Origin: Rhodobacter sp.
GTDB lineage: Bacteria; Pseudomonadota; Alphaproteobacteria; Rhodobacterales; Rhodobacteraceae
Length of the DNA stretch: 32,240 nt
NCBI GenBank assembly: GCA_020251025.1
Contig: JADCDI010000077.1
Coordinates: forward strand, 1-32,240
Direction of reading: 5' to 3'
This document shows positions 10,662-19,250 of this stretch, one piece after another; positions within the stretch are counted from its first letter, which is position 1, and each line of letters starts with the position of its first letter. The translations under genes were made by a program, and so were the position numbers. The notes beneath the pieces were generated by a model, which saw nothing but the letters and a program-made list of their open reading frames with translations, did not search any database and was not told the origin of the DNA.

Positions 10662-11193
10662 ATCGCTGACCGCCTCGGTTTGGGCCTATCGCGGGCTTTA
10701 TGCGGGTCTGGCCGTTGCGCTGCTGTTTCTTCGCATGCTGCCGCTGGGATCGGTTGCCGGTGCCTGGCCGGGGCCGGATCTGCTGGTGTGCCTGACCTTT
10801 GCCTGGGTGCTGCGTCGGCCGGATTATGTGCCCGTGCTGCTGATCGCGGTCGTGCTGCTGGTGGAAGACCTGCTGGTGATGCGCCCTCCGGGTCTGTGGA
10901 CGGCGATCATCGTGCTTGCGACGGAATTCCTGCGCCAGCGCGGGGCACTTGCGCGCGAAATCAGCTTTGCGGTCGAATGGCTGATTGTGGCGGCGGTGAT
11001 GGCGGCGTCACTGCTGGCGTTCCGGCTGGCGCTGATGCTGACATTGCTGCCCGAGGCCAGCCCGGGACAGGCGATGATTCAACTGATTGCCTCGATCCTG
11101 TGCTATCCTGTGGTTGTGGGCGCATCGCGCCTGATCTTCGGCGTGCGCAAGCCCGCCACCGGCGAGGTCGATGCCTATGGGAGACGGCTGTGA
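10654..11193 (+). CDS. mreD: Rod-shape determining membrane protein MreD
   Basis: This 179-residue polytopic inner-membrane protein has five or six hydrophobic segments and the family-like stretch LPGSVAGAWPGPDLLVCLTFAW in slightly altered form near residue 30-50. Identity rests mainly on its position between mreC and the PBP2 gene plus its size and hydrophobicity. It overlaps mreC by 8 bases and its TGA overlaps the GTG start of mrdA by 4 bases, which indicates translational coupling. Confidence 0.9.
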   Translation: MAESLTASVWAYRGLYAGLAVALLFLRMLPLGSVAGAWPGPDLLVCLTFAWVLRRPDYVPVLLIAVVLLVEDLLVMRPPGLWTAIIVLATEFLRQRGALAREISFAVEWLIVAAVMAASLLAFRLALMLTLLPEASPGQAMIQLIASILCYPVVVGASRLIFGVRKPATGEVDAYGRRL

Positions 11194-13133
11194 GACGGAC
11201 CGCAAGAGATGCCGAAGCCACCGCGCGCAAGGTGACGCGCCGGGCGCTGTTTCTGGGCGGGGCGCAAGCGGCCTTCATCGCCGTGCTGGGTGCAAGGATG
11301 CGCTACATGCAGGTGGAAGAGGCCGACAAGTACCGGCTTCTGGCCGAAGAGAACCGCATCAACATGCGCCTCATCCCGCCGGCACGCGGCCTGATCCTTG
11401 ACCGCAGCGGCCGCGTGATTGCCGGCAATCAACAGAACTACCGCGTTGTGATCACGCGCGAAGAGACGGGCGACGTAGAGGCGGTGCTGGCCAGGCTGGC
11501 CGAGGTGATCCCGCTGACGCCCGAGATGCTGGAGCGCACCCGCAAGGAAATGGACCGGCGCAGCGCCTTTGTTCCCATCGTGGTCGCAGACTGGTTGCGC
11601 TGGGATGACCTGGCGGCGGTTGCCGTGAACGCGCCCGCCCTGCCCGGGGTGAACCCCGAGGTCGGCCTCAGCCGCCGCTATCCCCTTGTCGGCGATTTTG
11701 CCCATGTCGTGGGCTATGTCGGCCCGGTCAGCGATGCTGATCTGGCCGAACTGGAAGACCCCGATCCGCTGCTGCAGATCCCGAAGTTCCAGATCGGCAA
11801 GATCGGGGTCGAACGCTGGATGGAGGCTGATCTGCGCGGTCGTTCCGGAACCAGAAGGATCGAGGTGAATTCGGTGGGCCGCGTCATGCGCGAACTGGAC
11901 CGGCAGGACGGCGTTGCCGGGGCCGATGTCCGGCTGACGATCGATGCCGATGTGCAGAATTTCGTGCAGGCCCGGCTGGGGGAAGAAAGTGCGGCCGCCG
12001 TGGTGATGGATGTGACCAACGGCGATCTGATCGCCGTTGCCTCTGCCCCGTCATTCGATCCGAACCTTTTCGTGCGCGGCATTTCGCAGGCCGATTACAG
12101 CGCGCTGACAGAGAATGATCACCGCCCGCTGGCGAACAAATCGGTGCAGGGGGCCTATCCGCCCGGATCGACCTTCAAGATGGTCACCGCCCTTGCCGCG
12201 CTGGAAGCGGGGGCCGTGACTGAAAAGACCGCAGTCCACTGTCCCGGCTTTCTGGAATTCGGCGGGCGCAGGTTTCACTGCTGGAAACATGGCGGACATG
12301 GCACGGTGTCGCTGGAAGGGGCATTGAAGGGCAGTTGCGACGTTTACTTCTACGACATCGCCCAGCGCGCGGGCATCGACAGGATTGCCGAAATGGGCCG
12401 CAGGCTGGGCCTTGGTGTGCGCCACGACCTGCCGATGTCCGCCATCAGCGAAGGGGTCATGCCGGACAAGGCGTGGAAGCGCGACCGCCACAAGGCCGAA
12501 TGGCGCATCGGCGACACGATCAACGCCTCGATCGGGCAGGGCTATGTTCTGGCATCGCCGCTGCAGCTTGCGGTGATGACCGCACGGATCGCCAGCGGCA
12601 ATGCCGTATCACCCCGCCTGGTGCATGCCATCGGGGACAGGGAGGTGCCGGTGGGCGATATCCCGCCGCTGGGCATCGCCCCCCAGCATCTGCGCGCGGT
12701 CCAGGAGGCCATGTTCGCCGTCATGAACGCCCAGGGCGGCACCGCCTGGACCTCGCGCATCGCCGATGAGACGATGCTGTTCGCGGGCAAGACCGGAACC
12801 AGCCAGGTGCGCAACATCAGCGCCGCCGAACGGGCCAGCGGCGTGATCAGCAATGAGCAATTGCCCTGGAACCGGCGCGACCATGCCCTGTTTGTGGGCT
12901 ATGCCCCCGCAAGCGCCCCGCGCTATGCGGTGTCGGTGGTGGTGGAGCATGGCGGGGGCGGATCGGCCGTGGCCGCCCCGATCGCGCGCGACGCCATCCT
13001 GCGCGCGCTGAGCGACGGCCTTCCGCCGCTCAGCGCCTATCCGGCCAATCAGCGCACCACGATCGAAACCCAGCAAAAGAACATGAAGCTGCGCAAGCCG
13101 GAGCCCGCCGCTGCGCAAAGCAGCCGGGCATGA
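11190..13133 (+). CDS. mrdA: Penicillin-binding protein 2, elongasome transpeptidase
   Basis: This 647-residue class B PBP cross-links lateral peptidoglycan together with RodA. A membrane helix (about residues 18-36) follows a basic N-terminus. The dimerisation/pedestal domain holds RLIPPARGLILDRSGRVIA. The transpeptidase domain has the active-site S327-T-F-K330 (PPGSTFK), S382-C-D384 in the SxN position (Asp in place of Asn, usual for PBP2) and K534-T-G536. I chose GTG 11190 because it overlaps the mreD stop as GTGA and removes an Arg/Gly-rich false extension that lies entirely inside mreD. The C-terminal tail is charged and Ala-rich. Confidence 0.96.
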   Translation: MRRTARDAEATARKVTRRALFLGGAQAAFIAVLGARMRYMQVEEADKYRLLAEENRINMRLIPPARGLILDRSGRVIAGNQQNYRVVITREETGDVEAVLARLAEVIPLTPEMLERTRKEMDRRSAFVPIVVADWLRWDDLAAVAVNAPALPGVNPEVGLSRRYPLVGDFAHVVGYVGPVSDADLAELEDPDPLLQIPKFQIGKIGVERWMEADLRGRSGTRRIEVNSVGRVMRELDRQDGVAGADVRLTIDADVQNFVQARLGEESAAAVVMDVTNGDLIAVASAPSFDPNLFVRGISQADYSALTENDHRPLANKSVQGAYPPGSTFKMVTALAALEAGAVTEKTAVHCPGFLEFGGRRFHCWKHGGHGTVSLEGALKGSCDVYFYDIAQRAGIDRIAEMGRRLGLGVRHDLPMSAISEGVMPDKAWKRDRHKAEWRIGDTINASIGQGYVLASPLQLAVMTARIASGNAVSPRLVHAIGDREVPVGDIPPLGIAPQHLRAVQEAMFAVMNAQGGTAWTSRIADETMLFAGKTGTSQVRNISAAERASGVISNEQLPWNRRDHALFVGYAPASAPRYAVSVVVEHGGGGSAVAAPIARDAILRALSDGLPPLSAYPANQRTTIETQQKNMKLRKPEPAAAQSSRA

Positions 13134-13140
13134 AGACGTC

Positions 13141-14280
13141 ATGAGTTTTCTTGAATATCAGATCAAGACGGTCCCCGGCGGCATCCGCAAGATCCTGTAC
13201 CTGAACTGGGGTCTGGTCCTGGTTCTGGTCGCGGTCGCCTCGATGGGCTTTCTGATGCTCTATTCCGTGGCCGGGGGCAGTCTGCAGCCCTGGGCGGAAC
13301 CGCAGATGAAGCGGTTTGCGGCAGGTCTGGTGTTGATGTTCGCCATTGCCATGGTGCCGATCTGGTTCATCCGCAACATGGCGGGTCTGGCCTATGGCAT
13401 CTCGGTTCTGCTGCTGCTGGCGGTGGAATTCTTTGGCGAAGTCGGCATGGGCGCGCAGCGCTGGATCGATATCGGGCCGCTTCGGCTGCAACCGTCCGAA
13501 CTGATGAAGATCACCCTGGTGATGATGCTGGCCGCCTATTACGACTGGCTCGACACCCGGAAAACCTCGCGTCCGCTGTGGGTTCTGATCCCTGTGGCGC
13601 TGATCGCGGTCCCGGCGGCGCTGGTTCTGATCCAGCCGAACCTTGGCACGGCGCTGATGCTGCTGATGGGCGGCGCGGCGGTGATGTTCGCAGCCGGTGT
13701 CAGCCTTTGGTATTTCGGCGCGGTTGCCGCCCTTGGCGCGGGGGCGATTGCTTCGGTGTTCACGCTGCGCGGCACGCCCTGGCAGTTCCTGCATGATTAT
13801 CAGTACCGCCGCATCGACACCTTTCTTGACCCGACAACGGATCCGCTGGGCGCGGGATACAACATCATTCAGGCCCAGATCGCGCTGGGGTCCGGCGGCT
13901 GGTCGGGCAAGGGGTTCATGCAGGGCACGCAAAGCCGGCTGAACTTCCTGCCCGAAAAGCACACCGATTTCATCTTCACCACCCTGGCCGAAGAATTCGG
14001 CTTCATCGGGGCCTTCTCGCTTTTGCTGCTGTACGGGTTGATCATTTTCTTCTGCCTGGCCTCTGCCATGCAGTCGAAAGACCGCTTTTCGCAACTGCTG
14101 CTGATCGGAATCGGCTGCACCTTCTTCTTCTACCTGGCCGTGAACCTGTCGATGGTGATGGGCATGGCGCCGGTGGTGGGGGTGCCCCTGCCCTTCCTGT
14201 CCTATGGCGGATCGGTGATGCTTGTGCTCATGGTGGCCTTCGGCGTTGTTCAAAGCGCCCATGTCCACCGGCCGAGGTAG
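13141..14280 (+). CDS. rodA: Rod-shape SEDS glycosyltransferase RodA
   Basis: This 379-residue polytopic SEDS protein polymerises lipid II into glycan strands with PBP2 as partner. Family motifs are GAQRWIDIGPLRLQPSELMK (residues 104-123), LIQPNLGTALMLL, and PEKHTDFIFTTLAEEFG with D276 at the position of the catalytic Asp of E. coli RodA. The C-terminal GVPLPFLSYGGS is also diagnostic. It starts 7 bases after the mrdA stop and so completes the elongasome operon. Confidence 0.97.
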   Translation: MSFLEYQIKTVPGGIRKILYLNWGLVLVLVAVASMGFLMLYSVAGGSLQPWAEPQMKRFAAGLVLMFAIAMVPIWFIRNMAGLAYGISVLLLLAVEFFGEVGMGAQRWIDIGPLRLQPSELMKITLVMMLAAYYDWLDTRKTSRPLWVLIPVALIAVPAALVLIQPNLGTALMLLMGGAAVMFAAGVSLWYFGAVAALGAGAIASVFTLRGTPWQFLHDYQYRRIDTFLDPTTDPLGAGYNIIQAQIALGSGGWSGKGFMQGTQSRLNFLPEKHTDFIFTTLAEEFGFIGAFSLLLLYGLIIFFCLASAMQSKDRFSQLLLIGIGCTFFFYLAVNLSMVMGMAPVVGVPLPFLSYGGSVMLVLMVAFGVVQSAHVHRPR

Positions 14281-14284
14281 CGCC

Positions 14285-15223
14285 ATGCCGATCACAGTCC
14301 TTTTCGCGGCAGGCCCCGCCCTGTGGGATGACTACCGCAGTGCCCTGACGGCGGCGCTGCGGGATGCAGGGCTTGACGCCGTGCTTACGCAGGACGCGGC
14401 CCCCGAAACGGTGGATTACATCCTGTTCTCGCCCGGCGGGACGATCCGCGATTTCGCGCCTTTCGTCCGCACCAGGGCGGTGCTCAACCTGTGGGCGGGG
14501 GTGGAACGGATCGTCGGGAATCCCACCCTGACCCAGCCTTTGTGCCGCATGGTCGATCCGGCGATGACGGCCAGCATGATGGAATGGGTCGTGGGCCATG
14601 TGCTGCGCCACCATCTGAGGATGGATGTGCATATCCTTGGTCAGGACGGGCGCTGGCGCGGCGATGCCCCGCCCCCGCCGCTGGCCTGCGAACGGCCCGT
14701 CACGGTGCTGGGGCTGGGCGAGCTGGGCCAGGCCGTGGCGCGTGCGCTGAGCGCGCTTGGCTTTCCGGTAACGGGGTGGAGCCGGACCGCGCGTGATCTG
14801 CCCGGGCTGCGCTGCCTGTCGGGGCCGGACGGGCTGACGGCGGCCCTGACAGGCGCACAGATCGTGGTCCTGCTGCTGCCGGACACGCCCGATACGGTCA
14901 ATACGCTGAACGCGGCCCGTCTGGCGCTGCTGGCACCGGGGGCCTTTGTCATCAATCCCGGACGCGGGCCGCTGATCGATGATGCGGCCCTGCTGGCCGC
15001 GCTGGATGCCGGACAGGTCGGTCATGCCACGCTGGATGTGTTCCGCCAGGAACCGCTGCCGCCCGCGCACCCGTTCTGGCACCATCCCCGCGTCACCGTG
15101 ACACCCCATATCGCGGCCAGCACCCGGCCCGGGACGGCATCGCGCGTGATCGCGGAAAACATCCGGCGCGGCGAGGCGGGGGAGCCGTTCCTGCATCTGG
15201 TGGATCGCGGGCGCGGGTACTGA
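14285..15223 (+). CDS. ghrA: GhrA-type glyoxylate/hydroxypyruvate reductase
   Basis: This 312-residue D-2-hydroxyacid dehydrogenase belongs to the GhrA branch, which reduces glyoxylate to glycolate and hydroxypyruvate to D-glycerate with NADPH. The nucleotide site is VLGLGELGQ (G143, G145, G148). Catalytic residues are R227 (INPGRGPL), E256 (FRQEPLP) and H275 (VTPHIAAS). The frame opens upstream at 14222 inside rodA; I take ATG 14285, only 4 bases after the rodA stop, so the gene probably shares the cell-shape operon's transcript. There is no obvious functional link to cell shape. The neighbouring amine operon could generate glyoxylate (inference). Confidence 0.9.
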   Translation: MPITVLFAAGPALWDDYRSALTAALRDAGLDAVLTQDAAPETVDYILFSPGGTIRDFAPFVRTRAVLNLWAGVERIVGNPTLTQPLCRMVDPAMTASMMEWVVGHVLRHHLRMDVHILGQDGRWRGDAPPPPLACERPVTVLGLGELGQAVARALSALGFPVTGWSRTARDLPGLRCLSGPDGLTAALTGAQIVVLLLPDTPDTVNTLNAARLALLAPGAFVINPGRGPLIDDAALLAALDAGQVGHATLDVFRQEPLPPAHPFWHHPRVTVTPHIAASTRPGTASRVIAENIRRGEAGEPFLHLVDRGRGY

Positions 15224-15309
15224 AAGCCGTGCCTGCCCGCCCGGGGGTCGGGAATGGAACAGACGCCGCCGCCCGCACCATCGGACACTGCGCCGCAACG
15301 AGGTGCGCC

Positions 15310-16194
15310 ATGACCTATGCACGGGGTGTTCTGCTTGTGGTTCTGGCGGGTTTGCTGTGGTCCTTCATGGGCCTTGCGGTCCGCCATATCGAAACCGCGG
15401 GAACCTGGGCGATCCTGTTCTGGCGGTCGGCCGGGATGGTGCCGGTTCTGCTGGCCTTCATCGCCTGGCGGTCGGGCGGGCATCCGCTGGAGCGGTTGCG
15501 CCGCGTCGGTGTCGCCGGTGTGCTGGGCGCGCTTGGACTGGTCTTTGCCTTTGCCGGCGCAATCTATGCCCTGCAGGCGACCACGGTGGCCAATGCGGTG
15601 TTCCTTTTTGCCGCATCGCCCTTCATTGCGGCGCTGCTGGGCTGGATCATCCTGAGGGAACCGGTCCGGCCCGCGACCTGGGCCGCCATCGCCGTGGCGG
15701 GGGTGGGCATGTTCGTGATGGTGCGCGACGGTCTGGCGGGGGGCGAGACGGCGGGCAACCTGGCCGCCCTGCTGTCGGCCTTCGGTTTTGCCGCCTTCAC
15801 GCTGACGCTGCGCTGGGGCAAGCTGGAAGACATGATGCCTGCCGTCGTGCTGGGCGGGCTGTTCTCGATGGCGGTGGCGGGGGTCGTGCTGGGGGTCCGG
15901 GCCGAGGTTCTGGCCGTGCCGGCGCGGGATATCGCGGTCTCGGTCGCGATGGGTGCGGGCATGCTGGCCACCGGCATGGCGCTTTATACCCTGGGCAGCC
16001 GGGTGGTACCGGCGGCGGACCTGACGCTGCTGTCGATGGTCGAGGTGCTGCTGGCACCGGTCTAGGTCTGGCTTGTCCTGGGCGAAACGGCCAGCGCCGG
16101 AACCTTTCTGGGGGGCGGTATCCTGCTTGTGGCGATTGCGGGCAATGCCCTGTCGGGTCTGCGCCGCAGGCCGGTGGCCCCGCCGCTGATCTGA
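15310..16194 (+). pseudogene. EamA/DMT permease interrupted by an in-frame TAG
   Basis: The reading frame encodes a 10-helix EamA-family drug/metabolite transporter, starting MTYARGVLLVVLAGLLWS. After LLSMVEVLLAPV a TAG stands at 16063-16065. The same frame then continues VWLVLGETASAGTFLGGG to TGA at 16192-16194. Family members usually read LLAPVWVW or LLAPIWVW here, so the amber codon most simply replaces a Trp TGG by one G-to-A change. The intact protein would have 294 codons including the stop position. The truncated product (252 residues) would lack the last membrane helix. Codon use after the stop looks undecayed, so the change is recent, a sequencing error, or suppressed. Confidence 0.8.
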
Positions 16195-16435
16195 CCTGCC
16201 TCCGGCTTGCCTTGTCAGCGAAACGACCTTGACAGGGCGCGGGCGGCGGTGAAGCGTGACGGAAAGTTGACAGACGTGGTTGCGGGCAACAGGCCTGCGG
16301 CGCGCTGGGGGTGACAGACCGACAGCAGATCGCAGATTTTCATGACGCAGCGGGACGGTCGCCGACCGGCCCTGACCAGAAAACGGACCGGCGGCACAGA
16401 CCCCGGCAAAGACAGCAACGGGAAAGGGGCACGAC
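16195..16435 (+). promoter_or_regulatory. Upstream region of the glutamine-synthetase-like operon
   Basis: Two TTGACA hexamers (16229-16234 and 16267-16272) match the sigma-70 -35 box, but no convincing -10 lies 16-18 bases downstream of either. TGACAG recurs at 16230, 16268 and 16312. A short palindrome GTTGC-GG-GCAAC spans 16279-16290. These may be operator elements for the operon; no regulator gene is nearby. The GS-like gene has GGAAAGGGG just before its start. Confidence 0.35.
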
Positions 16436-17815
16436 ATGCCCGGCAACATGACCTTTGACGCGCTGAAAGAGGCCGTCGCGCAGGGCGGGATCGACACCGT
16501 CCTTGTCGGCGCGACCGATATGCAGGGCCGCCTGATGGGCAAACGCTTTCACGCGCAGTTCTTCATCGACGGCGGCTATGAAGAAACCCATTGCTGCAAC
16601 TACCTGCTGGCCACCGACATGGAAATGAACACGGTGCAAGGCTACAAATCCACAAGCTGGGCCGCAGGCTATGGCGATTATGTCATGAAACCCGATCTGT
16701 CCACGCTGCGCCGCCTGCCCTGGCTGCCGGGCACCGCGCTGGTGCTGTGCGACCTGCTGGACCACCACACGCATCAGGCCGTGCCCCATTCCCCGCGCGC
16801 GATCCTGCGGCGCCAGGTGGCCCGTGCCCACGCCATGGGGTTCGAGCCGGTGATGGCGACCGAGCTGGAATTCTACATCTTCGAGACCGCCTACGAATCG
16901 ATCCGCGACAGCCTGCAAAAGCACGGATCGGTCCGCGACCTGCAGCCGATCTCGACCTATAACGAGGATTACCACCTGTTCCAGACCACCAAGGAGGAAG
17001 AGGTGATGCGCGCCGTGCGCAACGGGCTTTACGGCGCGGGCATCCCCGTGGAATGTTCCAAGGGCGAGGCTGAGGCCGGGCAGGAAGAGATCAACGTCAG
17101 GTATTCCGACGCGCTGGATACCGCAGACAACCACAGCATCATCAAGACGGCCATCAAGGAGATTGCCTGGTCCAAGGGCCGTTCCGTGACTTTCATGGCC
17201 AAGTATGACCACCGCCGTGCCGGGTCATCGGCGCATGTGCATCAGTCGCTGTGGGCGGGCGGCAAGCCTGCCTTCCGTGACGGGGCAGACACCCATGGCA
17301 TGTCGGCGACGATGAAACACTTTTTGGCCGGGCAACTGGCCCATGCGCAGGAGATTACCGCCTTTCTTGCGCCCCATGTGAACAGCTACAAGCGCTTTTG
17401 CGTGGGCATGTTCGCACCCACCAAGGCCGTCTGGTCCCTTGACAACCGCACGGCGGGCTTCCGTGTGTGCGGCGAAGGCACCAGATCGGTCCGCATCGAA
17501 TGCCGCATCGGCGGGGCCGACCTGAACCCCTACCTGGCCATGGCGGCCCTGCTGGCGGCGGGGCTTGACGGCATCGAAAAGAAGATGGAACTGGAACCCG
17601 CAATGAGGGGCGACATGTATCGGGCAGGCGCTGTGCGCGAAATTCCCGGGACCCTGCGCGAGGCGGCGGCGCTGATGCACGGCTCTGCCATGCTGCGCAC
17701 GGCCTTTGGGGGGGACGTGATCGACCATTACCATCACGCGGCCCAGTGGGAGATGTCCGAGATGGACCGCGTGGTGACGGATTTCGAGGTCAGCCGCCTG
17801 CTGGAACGCGCCTGA
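16436..17815 (+). CDS. Glutamine-synthetase-like gamma-glutamyl-amine ligase
   Basis: This 459-residue GS-superfamily ligase retains glutamate and ATP/metal-site segments: ELEFYIF, GQEEINVRY, AHVHQSLW, NSYKRF and RIECRIGGADLNPYLAMAALLAAGLDGI. The FDGSS-type loop, whose Asp helps bind ammonium in true glutamine synthetase, is replaced around residues 70-80 by YKSTSWAAGYGD. That points to an amine other than ammonium as nucleophile, as in PuuA, IpuC, GmaS or GlnA4-type enzymes. GmaS is less likely because no N-methylglutamate synthase or dehydrogenase genes are present. It is the first gene of an operon with an aldehyde dehydrogenase, an alcohol dehydrogenase and an FAD oxidoreductase. Substrate unknown; ethanolamine or another amino alcohol is my inference. 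Confidence 0.85.
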   Translation: MPGNMTFDALKEAVAQGGIDTVLVGATDMQGRLMGKRFHAQFFIDGGYEETHCCNYLLATDMEMNTVQGYKSTSWAAGYGDYVMKPDLSTLRRLPWLPGTALVLCDLLDHHTHQAVPHSPRAILRRQVARAHAMGFEPVMATELEFYIFETAYESIRDSLQKHGSVRDLQPISTYNEDYHLFQTTKEEEVMRAVRNGLYGAGIPVECSKGEAEAGQEEINVRYSDALDTADNHSIIKTAIKEIAWSKGRSVTFMAKYDHRRAGSSAHVHQSLWAGGKPAFRDGADTHGMSATMKHFLAGQLAHAQEITAFLAPHVNSYKRFCVGMFAPTKAVWSLDNRTAGFRVCGEGTRSVRIECRIGGADLNPYLAMAALLAAGLDGIEKKMELEPAMRGDMYRAGAVREIPGTLREAAALMHGSAMLRTAFGGDVIDHYHHAAQWEMSEMDRVVTDFEVSRLLERA

Positions 17816-17858
17816 CACCTGAACGGCGCGGGCAGGCCCGCGCAAAACCGACGGGGAC

Positions 17859-19250
17859 ATGATGACAAAGACAATCCAACTGATCTCGCCCGTTGATGGG
17901 CGGGTCTATCTGGAACGGCCCGCGCTGACGCCGGATGCCGCCCGTGCCGCCGCGGCCCGGGCAAAGGCCGCCCAGCCCGCCTGGGCCGCGCGCCCGCTGG
18001 CCGAGCGCATCGCGCTGGTCAGGGCCGGGGTGGCGAAGCTGGCGGAAATGAAGGATGTGCTGGTCGGGGAACTGGCCTGGCAGATGGGCCGCCCGACGCG
18101 CTATGGCGGCGAATTCGGTGGTGTCGCCGAACGAACCGATTACATGTCAGGGATCGCCGCAACGGCGCTCGCCCCGATGGTGGCCGAAAACAGCGACCGG
18201 TTCGAGCGGCGCATCACCCGCGAACCGGTGGGGGTGGTCTTTATCATCGCCCCGTGGAATTACCCCTATCTGACCACGATCAACACACTGGCCCCCGCAC
18301 TGATCGCCGGGAATACGGTGATGCTGAAGGCGGCGACCCAGACCCTGAAAGTGGGCGAACGCCTGGCCGAAGCCTTCCATGCGGCGGGCGTTCCGGCGGA
18401 TGTGTTCCAGAACGTCGTGCTGGACCATGAAACGACCGAGGCGCTGATTGCCGCGCGAAGCTTCGGCTTTGTCAACTTCACCGGATCGGTCGGGGGCGGG
18501 GCGGCGATCGAACGGGCGGCGGCAGGCACCTTTACCGGCCTTGGCCTGGAACTGGGCGGCAAGGACCCCGGTCTGGTCCTGCCCGATGCCGATCTTGACC
18601 TGGCGGTGGACGGGCTGATGGACGGGGCGATGTATAACGCGGGCCAGTGCTGCTGCGGGATCGAGCGCATCTATGTGCATGACAGCCTGTTTGATGATTT
18701 CGTGGAAAAGGCCGTCGCCTGGGTCGGCCAGCTTCGCCTCGGCAACCCCTTCGATGCCTCCACCACCCTTGGCCCCATGGCGAACCGCCGCTTTGCCGCC
18801 ACCGTGCGCGCGCAAACGGCAGAGGCGGTTGCAGCCGGGGCAAAGGCGCTGATCGACCCAAAGGCCCATCCGGCGGATGATGGCGGGGCCTATCTGGCCC
18901 CGCAGATCCTGGTCAATGTCGATCATTCCATGCGCGTGATGCGCGAGGAAAGCTTTGGCCCGGTGGTGGGCATCATGCCCTACAGCGACGAGGCCGGTGC
19001 GATTGCGCTGATGAACGATTCGCCCTATGGCCTGACAGCATCGATCTGGACGCAGGATGCCGGGCGCGCGGCGGCCATCGGGGCTCGGGTGGAAACCGGC
19101 ACGGTGTTCATGAACCGCTGCGATTACCTTGACCCTGCCCTGACCTGGACCGGCGTGAAGGACACCGGGCGCGGCGCCAGCCTGTCGCACCTGGGGTTCA
19201 TGTCGGTGACCCGTCCGAAATCCTGGCATCTGAAGAAGGTGGCGAAATGA
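17859..19250 (+). CDS. NAD(P)-dependent aldehyde dehydrogenase
   Basis: This 463-residue enzyme oxidises an aldehyde to its acid. The cofactor segment is APWNYP (131-136). The general base is E231 in GLELGGKDP, and the nucleophile is the central Cys of the unusual triple GQCCCG (C264-C266, most likely C265). EESFGPVVGIMPY is the usual C-terminal family motif. The start could be either of two adjacent ATGs (17859 or 17862). It lies 43 bases after the ligase gene and overlaps the alcohol dehydrogenase by 4 bases, so the two dehydrogenases probably act in sequence on one substrate. Confidence 0.93.
   Translation: MMTKTIQLISPVDGRVYLERPALTPDAARAAAARAKAAQPAWAARPLAERIALVRAGVAKLAEMKDVLVGELAWQMGRPTRYGGEFGGVAERTDYMSGIAATALAPMVAENSDRFERRITREPVGVVFIIAPWNYPYLTTINTLAPALIAGNTVMLKAATQTLKVGERLAEAFHAAGVPADVFQNVVLDHETTEALIAARSFGFVNFTGSVGGGAAIERAAAGTFTGLGLELGGKDPGLVLPDADLDLAVDGLMDGAMYNAGQCCCGIERIYVHDSLFDDFVEKAVAWVGQLRLGNPFDASTTLGPMANRRFAATVRAQTAEAVAAGAKALIDPKAHPADDGGAYLAPQILVNVDHSMRVMREESFGPVVGIMPYSDEAGAIALMNDSPYGLTASIWTQDAGRAAAIGARVETGTVFMNRCDYLDPALTWTGVKDTGRGASLSHLGFMSVTRPKSWHLKKVAK

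Noticed and set aside
10680-11189. Long upstream extension of the PBP2 frame
   Set aside because: It lies wholly inside mreD in another frame with Cys/Arg/Gly-rich noise; the GTG at 11190 overlapping the mreD stop is the natural start.
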